A stretch of DNA of 20,743 nucleotides from a virus. Positions 15,573 through 20,743 of this stretch are shown here, in pieces. The notes below the pieces were generated by a model. The model saw nothing but the letters and a program-made list of their open reading frames with translations. It ran no database searches and had not been told where the DNA came from. The stretch covers positions 1-20,743 of IMG/VR virus record IMGVR_UViG_3300034095_000859; one strand, 5' to 3'. The translations under genes were made by a program, and so were the position numbers. The number at the start of each line of letters is the position of its first letter. The first letter of the stretch is position 1.

Positions 15573-16577
15573 ATGGTAAAAGATCAAATTATTACAGAAA
15601 ATTACGCAATCTATAATGGAGATTGCATGGAAGTATTACCAACTTTAGACACTGAAAGTGTAGACTTAGTTGTTTATAGCCCTCCATTTGCTGGACTATA
15701 CAATTATTCAAGTTCAGAAAAAGACTTTTCTAATTGCGATAGTAAAGAACAATTCTTAGATCAATATGAATTTATGGTAAAAGAAATGGCAAGGGTAACT
15801 AAAAAAGGTCGTATTAATGCGGTACACGTTACAGATGTTCATACAAATACCTGTCATCTTTGGGACTTTCCACACGAAGTAATTAGAATACACGAGAAGT
15901 ACGGTTTTGATTATAGAAATAGAATAACTATTTGGAAAGAACCTTTAAAAGTTCGTATGCGTACTATGGTCCAGTCTTTAATGCATAAATTTATTGTAGA
16001 AGATTCGACAAAGTGTTTTACTGCTATGCCTGATTATGTTTTAGTATTTACTAAAAAAGGCGAAAATGAAGTACCAGTAACTCATCCTTTTGGAATGAAT
16101 CATTATGCGGGTGAAATTCCAATTTTACCAAACATTTTAAGAGCTTGGAATAATGCTAATAATTCAGATTTAAACGAGGTGCAACTTTGGGATCATTTAA
16201 ACAATATTAATGAGGATGACAAAATAACTAAATTAAATCATTATATATGGCAGCGTTACGCATCCAGTGTATGGGATGATATTAGAATAGATAATGTTTT
16301 ACCTTTTAGAGATTCAAAAGAAGAAGATGACGAAAAACACGTACACCCTTTGCAATTAGATGTAATTGATAGAATTGTAGAATTATATTCTAATCCTGGA
16401 GAAATTGTTTTAACTCCTTTTATGGGTGTAGGTAGTGAAGTTTTTAGCCCTGTTTCAATGGGTAGAAAAGCAATAGGTATCGAGTTAAAAGATAGTTACT
16501 TTAAACAAGCTAAGTTAAATTTACAAGAAGCTGCAAAAAGATTTAAAGAAAGTATAAAACAAGAAACTTTATTTTAG
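15573..16577 (+). CDS. DNA methyltransferase, beta-type (N6-adenine or N4-cytosine)
   Basis: A 334-residue S-adenosylmethionine-dependent DNA methyltransferase. The catalytic motif IV SPPF (36-39) precedes the SAM-binding motif I TPFMGVGSE (281-289), the order of the beta class. A GDC at 16-18 and IELKDSYF (303-310) complete the fold. It would transfer a methyl group to the exocyclic amine of adenine or cytosine. No restriction endonuclease is near, so it is probably an orphan, self-protecting or regulatory enzyme working with the helicase just upstream. The last residues, QETLF, resemble a sliding-clamp-binding peptide. The target site cannot be read from the sequence. Confidence 0.85.
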   Translation: MVKDQIITENYAIYNGDCMEVLPTLDTESVDLVVYSPPFAGLYNYSSSEKDFSNCDSKEQFLDQYEFMVKEMARVTKKGRINAVHVTDVHTNTCHLWDFPHEVIRIHEKYGFDYRNRITIWKEPLKVRMRTMVQSLMHKFIVEDSTKCFTAMPDYVLVFTKKGENEVPVTHPFGMNHYAGEIPILPNILRAWNNANNSDLNEVQLWDHLNNINEDDKITKLNHYIWQRYASSVWDDIRIDNVLPFRDSKEEDDEKHVHPLQLDVIDRIVELYSNPGEIVLTPFMGVGSEVFSPVSMGRKAIGIELKDSYFKQAKLNLQEAAKRFKESIKQETLF

Positions 16578-16599
16578 TACATTTACAAAGTTTTGTTTT

Positions 16600-16628
16600 A
16601 GCCGCTGAAGAAATTTAGCGGTTTTTTT
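16600..16628 (+). terminator. Intrinsic terminator of the helicase-methylase operon
   Basis: AGCCGCT (16600-16606) pairs with AGCGGTT (16617-16623), one G-U pair, 10-nt loop. The T-run begins in the last stem bases and ends at 16628. Confidence 0.85.
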
Positions 16629-16635
16629 ATATCTT

Positions 16636-16668
16636 TTTGTTATTTATTCAAAAAAAGTATTATATTTG
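16636..16668 (+). promoter_or_regulatory. Promoter of the replication operon, no operator palindrome
   Basis: TTTG at 16636-16639 (-33), a 21 bp spacer and TATATTTG at 16661-16668, an exact TAnnTTTG -7 box. Unlike the other four boxes it has no GTAATTA palindrome. The transcription start is expected around 16672-16675, directly at the first hairpin of the leader. Confidence 0.8.
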
Positions 16669-16671
16669 TAC

Positions 16672-16771
16672 TCGTAATGTAGTGAGACACGTTACAAAAC
16701 CGAAAATATTATAAAAATCCTATCAGGAAGGCGAGTCTCACACCAGCCAACTTGATGGGATTTTACTTTTT
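16672..16771 (+). ncRNA. Structured leader RNA with possible kissing loops
   Basis: The first hairpin is GTAATG/CGTTAC (16674-16679 with 16690-16695). Its 10-nt loop holds GTGAGAC (16682-16688). The second hairpin has a 12-pair lower stem (16714-16725 with 16753-16764, one G-U), two further pairs (16726-16727 with 16751-16752), a 2x2 A-A internal loop and a three-pair cap GGC/GCC. Its 13-nt terminal loop holds GTCTCAC (16735-16741), the exact complement of the first loop. The complementarity is seen in the sequence; a kissing complex and any control of the replication operon are inference. It could be a leader or a short RNA. Confidence 0.55.
16714..16771 (+). terminator. Possible attenuator in the replication operon leader
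   Basis: The second leader hairpin (AAAATCCTATCA with TGATGGGATTTT at its base) is followed by a U-rich TTTTACTTTTT. An AC pair interrupts the U-run, so termination would be partial. It lies 40 bases before the first start codon and could act as an attenuator. Confidence 0.45.
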
Positions 16772-16810
16772 AACTAAATAGTTTATCGGTATCTTAAAAC
16801 CGTTATTATT

Positions 16811-17044
16811 ATGGCAAATTTTGAATTAAAATTTTTAGATTCAAGAAAAAAAATGTTTATTACAGTAAACGCAACTCCTAAGGGTAATTACGAATTTTTT
16901 GAAGATTATATTAAAATAAATCTTGGAGAATTTGACGGTCAAGAATTATGGATTAATCTTGATAAAAGTACCGCTATTAAATTTGCCAAAACACTTCGTA
17001 CAGAAATAAACAAAATTACAGAAAGCGAGGTTTCTAATGAATAG
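16811..17044 (+). CDS. First gene of the replication operon, unknown
   Basis: A 77-residue protein (MANFELKFLDSRKKMFITVN onward) with an alternating beta start, an acidic middle and a helical C-terminus (AIKFAKTLRTEINKI). It is probably a small beta-alpha domain. No motif is recognised. It overlaps the replisome organiser by 8 bases, so the two are co-translated. It may be an accessory DNA-binding or regulatory protein for replication, by context only. Confidence 0.6.
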   Translation: MANFELKFLDSRKKMFITVNATPKGNYEFFEDYIKINLGEFDGQELWINLDKSTAIKFAKTLRTEINKITESEVSNE

Positions 17045-17726
17045 CTATGAATTATCTCGAAAATGGTTTGATTGGAGTTTTGAAAATCCTGAAAAAATAA
17101 GTCCTAACCATTCCGCTTTATATTTTTTTGCAATTGAACATTGTAATAGATTAGGATGGAGAGAAAAATTTGGTTTTCCAACTGAAATGGCAAAAGATGC
17201 AATAGGTATAAAATCTTATAATACTTATGTTAAAACTTTAAATGATTTAGTTGATTGGGGTTTTATAAAAATGATCCAAAGAAGTAAAAATCAATATTCA
17301 GCTAACATAATTGCACTATCAAATTTTAATAAAGCACTTGATAAAGCACTTGATAAAGCAATAGTAAAGCACGTAACAAAGCAAGATGAAAGCATTGATA
17401 GTATAGATAAACCAATAACCAATAAACCAATAAACGATAATGACCATTCGGTCAATTGGGATGGACTTCTTTTACAATTTAATTCTATAACAGGAAAAAA
17501 ACTAAAAGTAGTTTGTGATAAATCTAAAAGGCAAATAAACGCAAGGTTAAAAGAAGGTTATTCTAAATTGGATATTGTTAACGCAATTACAAATTGTTTT
17601 AATGATGATTACCACAAAGAAAACCCTAAATATTTAACATTGGAATTTATAAGCCGACCTGATAAGATGCAAAAATACGCTCAAGAAATTAAAAAAGCAA
17701 AACCTAAACAACAAGACCGACTATGA
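17037..17726 (+). CDS. Phage replisome organiser / replication initiator
   Basis: A 229-residue protein with a helical, probably winged-helix N-terminal part (1-95; KFGFPTEMAKDAIGIKSYNT followed by LVDWGFIKMIQRSKNQYSAN). A low-complexity linker (about 99-140) and a C-terminal domain (about 141-215; LLLQFNSITGKKLKVVC, INARLKEGYSKLDIVNAI, YLTLEFISRPDKMQKYA) follow. The C-terminal part matches the conserved phage C-terminal domain found in replication proteins (TIGR02220 type). By analogy with lambda O it binds the origin and recruits the helicase. The linker-coding DNA carries an iteron-like repeat array. The helicase gene lies two genes downstream. Confidence 0.8.
   Translation: MNSYELSRKWFDWSFENPEKISPNHSALYFFAIEHCNRLGWREKFGFPTEMAKDAIGIKSYNTYVKTLNDLVDWGFIKMIQRSKNQYSANIIALSNFNKALDKALDKAIVKHVTKQDESIDSIDKPITNKPINDNDHSVNWDGLLLQFNSITGKKLKVVCDKSKRQINARLKEGYSKLDIVNAITNCFNDDYHKENPKYLTLEFISRPDKMQKYAQEIKKAKPKQQDRL
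17331..17454 (+). other. Putative intragenic replication origin (iteron array)
   Basis: Six AAAGCA units begin at 17331, 17343, 17355, 17366, 17378 and 17389, spaced 12, 12, 11, 12 and 11 bp. The first two share the 12-mer AAAGCACTTGAT. The 11-bp steps break the codon frame, so selection acts on the DNA. They are followed by AT-rich DNA with three ACCAAT units (17411, 17418, 17426) and the inverted repeat TGACC-ATTC-GGTCA (17441-17454). The array lies inside the initiator gene, as in lambda O. Confidence 0.55.
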
Positions 17727-18235
17727 GTAAGCCAAATTTAAAAAAGTCTTTTGAGTGGTTGTTTGAAAGATTTACAAAGGAAACTATTAAGCCGTGCCAA
17801 TTTGATTTAGACTGTTTGGTAAGCATAGCAGAAAAAACAAATGAAATAAACAAAGAAGCGTTTCAGGAAAATACTATTTTTGCCAAGATGTATGTTTATT
17901 GTTTAATGCACGAATTAGAATTTTACAAGGATATTGACTTTGCAACTAAAAAACTAAATGAGGTTTTAGATGCACCTTTAGAAAAAACGTGTGATGATTT
18001 TTTAAATAGATTAAATCACTTAGAATTAAATAAGTATTTAAAATCAATCGGAATTAATACGGATCATTTAAAACAATTGACAAAAGAAGAAGAAATAAAA
18101 CAAGGCGTTTTAATGAATGAAAATAAAAAAAATATACAAATATATGTTTTAGGTAAATTCACAAAGGAAAACGTGTTTAAATCGATTAATAATGCAATTA
18201 CAAACTGTATTATTAATTTTAAAAACAAAAATTAG
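17723..18235 (+). CDS. Replication-operon protein, unknown
   Basis: A 170-residue, mostly helical protein (MSKPNLKKSFEWLFERFTKE onward). It starts with an ATGA overlap to the initiator gene. It is rich in Lys and Glu and has no nucleotide-binding or metal motif. Between the replisome organiser and the helicase, a helicase-loader or replication-accessory role is attractive but unsupported. I do not recognise the family. Confidence 0.6.
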   Translation: MSKPNLKKSFEWLFERFTKETIKPCQFDLDCLVSIAEKTNEINKEAFQENTIFAKMYVYCLMHELEFYKDIDFATKKLNEVLDAPLEKTCDDFLNRLNHLELNKYLKSIGINTDHLKQLTKEEEIKQGVLMNENKKNIQIYVLGKFTKENVFKSINNAITNCIINFKNKN

Positions 18236-18242
18236 TAAAAAT

Positions 18243-19124
18243 ATGGAAATTAATATACCAAAAATAGAAATTGGAAAACAAAACGAAATAATAAAAGGCA
18301 CAAACTTTTTAGATATTTTTAAAAATAGTTATGTTGATCCTTCGGAAGAAATAAAACCGCAACCAGTTGCAATAAGTATAGGTTCTTCTGAATATAAAGG
18401 CATAAATTACCCTATTCCGTTCGGATCTTATGGAGATTTTTCTTGTATAGTCGGAGCTTCTAAAAGTAGAAAAACATTTTTTAAGTCTATGATTGAAGCA
18501 GCTTATATTGGCGGTGCTTCTAATATTTACAATCCTTCGATTAAAGGTCATAATACTAAAGATAAACTGATAATATCAATTGATACAGAACAATCAAAGC
18601 ACCATACTCAAAGAGTAGTGAGAAGGGTTTTAGATTTAGTCGGTTCTAACTATGATTTATATAAAACTTTTTCTTTGCGTACATATTCGCCAAAAGAACG
18701 TTTTGAGTTTATAAATTGGTTAGTTTATGAGAGTGAATTTAAAAAAGATATTGGATTGATGTCTATAGATGGTTATGTAGACCTGGTAACAGATTTTAAT
18801 AGTCTTGAACAGGCTACAGGATTAACCGAAAAGCTACTTGAATGGACAGCACGTAAAGAAGTAAAAGAACAAATGCACATTACAGGTATTTTACATAAGA
18901 ATTTTGGAACTGCTAAACCTGTAGGACACGTTGGCTCAAGTGTTTTAAAGAAAGCTGAAACAGTTGTATTTATAGACAAAGAAGAAGAAATCTCAAGCGC
19001 AAAATGTGAATATAGTCGTAATATGGAATTTAAAACTTTAAATTTTGGAATAAATAAAGATTGGTTGCCTTACGAAATTGAAGAAGGAATAGTAGTTAAT
19101 AACAAAAAAGAAGTATCATTCTAA
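18243..19124 (+). CDS. RecA-fold replicative helicase-like ATPase
   Basis: A 293-residue protein starting at the ATG at 18243. An earlier in-frame ATG at 18192 would overlap the previous gene by 44 bases and adds a 17-residue unlike extension. Walker A is GASKSRKT (71-78), IDTEQS at 113-118 holds the likely catalytic Glu, and a hydrophobic GLMSIDG (171-177) gives Walker B Asp176. This layout matches RepA/DnaB-like RecA-fold ATPases (AAA_25 type). The Walker A Gly before Lys is Arg, a variant. It probably loads on the origin as the phage helicase. A one-base TAATG overlap joins the resolvase. Confidence 0.8.
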   Translation: MEINIPKIEIGKQNEIIKGTNFLDIFKNSYVDPSEEIKPQPVAISIGSSEYKGINYPIPFGSYGDFSCIVGASKSRKTFFKSMIEAAYIGGASNIYNPSIKGHNTKDKLIISIDTEQSKHHTQRVVRRVLDLVGSNYDLYKTFSLRTYSPKERFEFINWLVYESEFKKDIGLMSIDGYVDLVTDFNSLEQATGLTEKLLEWTARKEVKEQMHITGILHKNFGTAKPVGHVGSSVLKKAETVVFIDKEEEISSAKCEYSRNMEFKTLNFGINKDWLPYEIEEGIVVNNKKEVSF

Positions 19125-19450
19125 TGGATATAAAATTACATATTAAACCGATGTCGATTAATAACGCTTTTAAAGGTCGTAAATTCAGGACAAAAGAATA
19201 TGATATTTTTATAGTTCAGTGTTTACGATTGCTTCCGAATAAAATAGAAATACCTGATGAAACAAATATAAAACTTGATTTGGAGTTTGGTTTTAGTTCT
19301 CGAGCCAGTGATATTGATAATTGCGTAAAAACTTTTATAGATTGCTTGGTTAAGAAGTACAAAGTAGATGACCGATTTATATACGAATTGCATACTTTTA
19401 AAACAATCGTAAAAAAAGGCGAGGAGTTTATACGTTTTAAAATATACTAA
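19124..19450 (+). CDS. rusA: RusA-family Holliday junction resolvase
   Basis: A 108-residue protein with the RusA signature: SINNAFKGRKFRTKEY (11-26), the catalytic cluster ASDIDNCVKTFIDCL (61-75; D63, D65, D73) and VDDRFIYELH (81-90; D82, D83), followed by a conserved Lys. RusA dimers cut four-way DNA junctions that arise in phage recombination and replication. The length is slightly under the usual 115-140. Its position directly after the helicase in the replication operon fits. No key residue seems missing. Confidence 0.88.
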   Translation: MDIKLHIKPMSINNAFKGRKFRTKEYDIFIVQCLRLLPNKIEIPDETNIKLDLEFGFSSRASDIDNCVKTFIDCLVKKYKVDDRFIYELHTFKTIVKKGEEFIRFKIY

Positions 19451-19657
19451 ATGAAATTAGCCGATAAAATAGAATTATTTAAAAAAAACAATCCTGACAG
19501 ATTAGAGCATACCTTTAAAAATGGTTTAATATTCAAAGGAAGCGGAAATTATAGGTTGCATTGGTGGATTGATAGCCTTTATAAAGATGCTGTAAATGAG
19601 TGGAATACAAAAAAAGAAAAAAATATTGCAAATTTTTTAGAAAAATGTATTGCGTAA
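19451..19657 (+). CDS. Small protein ending inside an operator, unknown
   Basis: A 68-residue basic protein (MKLADKIELFKKNNPDRLEH onward) that begins directly after the resolvase stop. It has a central GSGNYRLHWWIDSLYKDA with conserved-looking Trp residues, and no known motif. Its stop codon (19655-19657) is inside the fourth operator palindrome, so binding of the repressor there would also touch the end of this gene. Function unknown. Confidence 0.6.
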   Translation: MKLADKIELFKKNNPDRLEHTFKNGLIFKGSGNYRLHWWIDSLYKDAVNEWNTKKEKNIANFLEKCIA

Positions 19658-19679
19658 TTAAAATTTATTACGATATTTG
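19649..19679 (+). promoter_or_regulatory. Promoter of the last small-gene operon with operator
   Basis: ATTG at 19649-19652, a 19 bp spacer and GATATTTG at 19672-19679 (one mismatch to TAnnTTTG). The palindrome GTAATTAAAATTTATTAC (19654-19671) fills the spacer. The first ATG is 31 bases downstream, after an A/C-rich leader. Confidence 0.75.
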
Positions 19680-19710
19680 CTAAAGATAACAACAACAAAA
19701 CACAAATATT

Positions 19711-19923
19711 ATGACAACTATTCAATCACACAAAGTACACACTAAAGTAGCAAAAGTTTTAAGATTTTCAGGATATAAAGCTACTTGTGTAAGAAATGCA
19801 AGTTTTGACTTTAATAATTATGAAGTTGAAATAAAAGGAATTAAAGAAAATGAACTAAAAGAATTATACAATGTAGTTTTTGGAATTTTTAATAATACAA
19901 TGATTAATTTAATAGCTAAATAA
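19711..19923 (+). CDS. Small early protein, unknown
   Basis: A 70-residue mixed alpha/beta protein starting MTTIQSHKVHTKVAKVLRFS, with basic first half and acidic middle. It is the first gene after the fourth operator promoter. No domain recognised. The next gene starts one base after its stop. Confidence 0.6.
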   Translation: MTTIQSHKVHTKVAKVLRFSGYKATCVRNASFDFNNYEVEIKGIKENELKELYNVVFGIFNNTMINLIAK

Positions 19924-19924
19924 T

Positions 19925-20131
19925 ATGACACCAAAAGAAAAAGCAGCAGAGTTAATTGATAAATTTACTTACTGGAATACAAGTGAAGCCGAAAGGGAAG
20001 GAATAAAAAGCGCTTTGCATTGTGTAGCTGAAATTATAGGAGTAAAATTATTATGGTTTCAAAAAGACACAAAAGAAATAGAATACTGGCAAGAAGTAAG
20101 AAATGAAATAGACAAAATAAATAATTTATAG
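19925..20131 (+). CDS. Small helical early protein, unknown
   Basis: A 68-residue protein starting MTPKEKAAELIDKFTYWNTS. Short proteins with this type of N-terminus are frequent in phages and prophages of Flavobacteriia, but I know no function. It is predicted all-helical, with an amphipathic pattern and several Trp. It is packed between its neighbours with 1-2 base gaps. Confidence 0.6.
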   Translation: MTPKEKAAELIDKFTYWNTSEAEREGIKSALHCVAEIIGVKLLWFQKDTKEIEYWQEVRNEIDKINNL

Positions 20132-20133
20132 TT

Positions 20134-20619
20134 ATGACACTAACAGAAATAAAAGAAATCTTTAACATAGATTTAAAAGCAAAAAACAGAAAACATCACG
20201 TTTTATTTTTAAGGAATCTATATTTTAATCAGCAATATAATATTTATCAAAGGACTATCTTTAATATTGCTCACGAATTAGAAATGAATAGAGAATCTTT
20301 GTATAATTCACTATTTAAAACTAAATTTTATGAAGAAGATCAAAACTATCAAATGATAAAAAAAGCATTTGAAACAAAAGATTTTAAAATGTACTCGGAT
20401 GCTTGTTATATCATTAAGAATAAAACTTACCCTCCAGTACCTACGGAATTTAAACCTAAAAGAAATAAACCGTTTAAAAAAGCTGAAAAGATGCCTGAGG
20501 TTAGATGGCACTATTTAAGAATAATTGAAACTTTACGCAAAGATAATAAAAATAGTCTTTGGGAAAAACCTATGAAGGAGTTTACAATTAATGATTATAA
20601 AATTTTAGAATCTTTATAA
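20134..20619 (+). CDS. Helical protein with possible HTH, unknown
   Basis: A 161-residue protein. Residues 20-62 (RKHHVLFLRNLYFNQQYN, then RTIFNIAHELEMNRESLYNS) look like a helix-turn-helix with some resemblance to the C-terminal DNA-binding helices of DnaA. The later part is rich in Lys and Pro (EFKPKRNKPFKKAEKMPE near 115-133), suitable for nucleic acid binding, and ends in a short helical domain. It is a candidate DNA-binding regulator or replication accessory; the family is not recognised. Confidence 0.6.
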   Translation: MTLTEIKEIFNIDLKAKNRKHHVLFLRNLYFNQQYNIYQRTIFNIAHELEMNRESLYNSLFKTKFYEEDQNYQMIKKAFETKDFKMYSDACYIIKNKTYPPVPTEFKPKRNKPFKKAEKMPEVRWHYLRIIETLRKDNKNSLWEKPMKEFTINDYKILESL

Positions 20620-20632
20620 ATATTCGTTTTAA

Positions 20633-20647
20633 CGGCGATTAACGCCG
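20633..20647 (+). other. Intergenic hairpin and AT palindrome
   Basis: CGGCG (20633-20637) pairs with CGCCG (20643-20647) around ATTAA. It is followed by AAATAAG, so it is not a + strand terminator. A perfect palindrome TTAAAATTTTAA lies at 20655-20666, and TGGG/CCCA (20677-20680 with 20694-20697) could form a weak hairpin before the last start codon. Possible leader structure; no promoter box is visible. Confidence 0.4.
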
Positions 20648-20709
20648 AAATAAGTTAAAATTTTAAATAAAACTTCTGGGCGGAGTAATAAAACCCAAAA
20701 CCAAATATT

Positions 20710-20743
20710 ATGAATACAGTACAAAACGCACCAATGACAAATG
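20710..20743 (+). CDS. Start of a gene cut by the window end
   Basis: An ATG at 20710 in an A-rich context (CCAAATATTATG), open to the end with MNTVQNAPMTN. The same AAATATTATG context precedes the gene at 19711. Too little is present to identify the product. Confidence 0.45.
   Translation, partial: MNTVQNAPMTN

Noticed and set aside
16682-16741. GTGAGAC ... GTCTCAC as a plain DNA operator
   Set aside because: The arms are 46 bases apart and each lies in the loop of a separate hairpin downstream of the promoter, which favours RNA pairing.
17331-17399. The AAAGCA units as a CRISPR-like or protein repeat
   Set aside because: Units are too short and too close for CRISPR, and the 11-bp steps do not keep the reading frame, so a protein repeat is excluded.
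18192-18242. Upstream ATG for the RecA-fold helicase
   Set aside because: It overlaps the previous gene by 44 bases and adds 17 residues that do not look like helicase; the ATG at 18243 is preceded by an A-rich leader and sits 7 bases after the stop.

Overview
The window is a piece of a tailed bacteriophage genome, most likely from a phage of a Flavobacterium-like host (Bacteroidota). The evidence is the low GC content, promoters of the Bacteroidota type (TTTG, a spacer of about 20 bp, then TAnnTTTG), A-rich leaders in place of Shine-Dalgarno sites, a DUF3127-type single-strand-binding protein, and tail-fibre domains I recognise from Flavobacteriia phages. All recognisable genes lie on the + strand and are tightly packed, often with TAATG or ATGA overlaps. 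I see no integrase, tRNA, rRNA, CRISPR array or insertion sequence.

Late region (1-9490). Two large virion proteins, the first cut by the window edge, are followed by a run of tail-fibre and receptor-binding genes (3706-8431). A lysis cassette comes next: a two-pass holin candidate, a one-pass coiled-coil membrane protein, a GH24 lysozyme and a 53-residue protein. Just downstream, a promoter-like box, a foldable stretch and an intrinsic terminator suggest a phage small RNA of about 75 nt (9504-9581).

Early region (9590-20743). A 55-residue Cro-like HTH protein is followed by small genes and a recombination module (ERF annealase and SSB-like protein), two genes with MazG-like sequence, and a metallophosphoesterase. 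Next come a SF2 helicase paired with a DNA methyltransferase, and then a replication operon (replisome organiser, RecA-fold helicase, RusA resolvase). The window ends in small unknown genes and the first codons of another gene.

Regulation stands out. Four promoters carry a near-identical 18-bp palindrome in or next to the -33/-7 spacer, at 9594, 9808, 14039 and 19654. They precede the HTH gene, the recombination operon, the helicase-methylase operon and the last small genes, so the HTH protein is the obvious candidate repressor. The replication operon promoter (16636-16668) has no palindrome. Its leader can fold into two hairpins whose loops are perfectly complementary over 7 nt (a possible kissing complex), and the second hairpin ends in a terminator-like U-rich run. 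Inside the replisome organiser gene, six AAAGCA units at 11-12 bp spacing, an AT-rich stretch and an inverted repeat look like an intragenic, lambda-O-style replication origin. The operator regulon, the leader RNA and the putative origin together are the most interesting part of the window.
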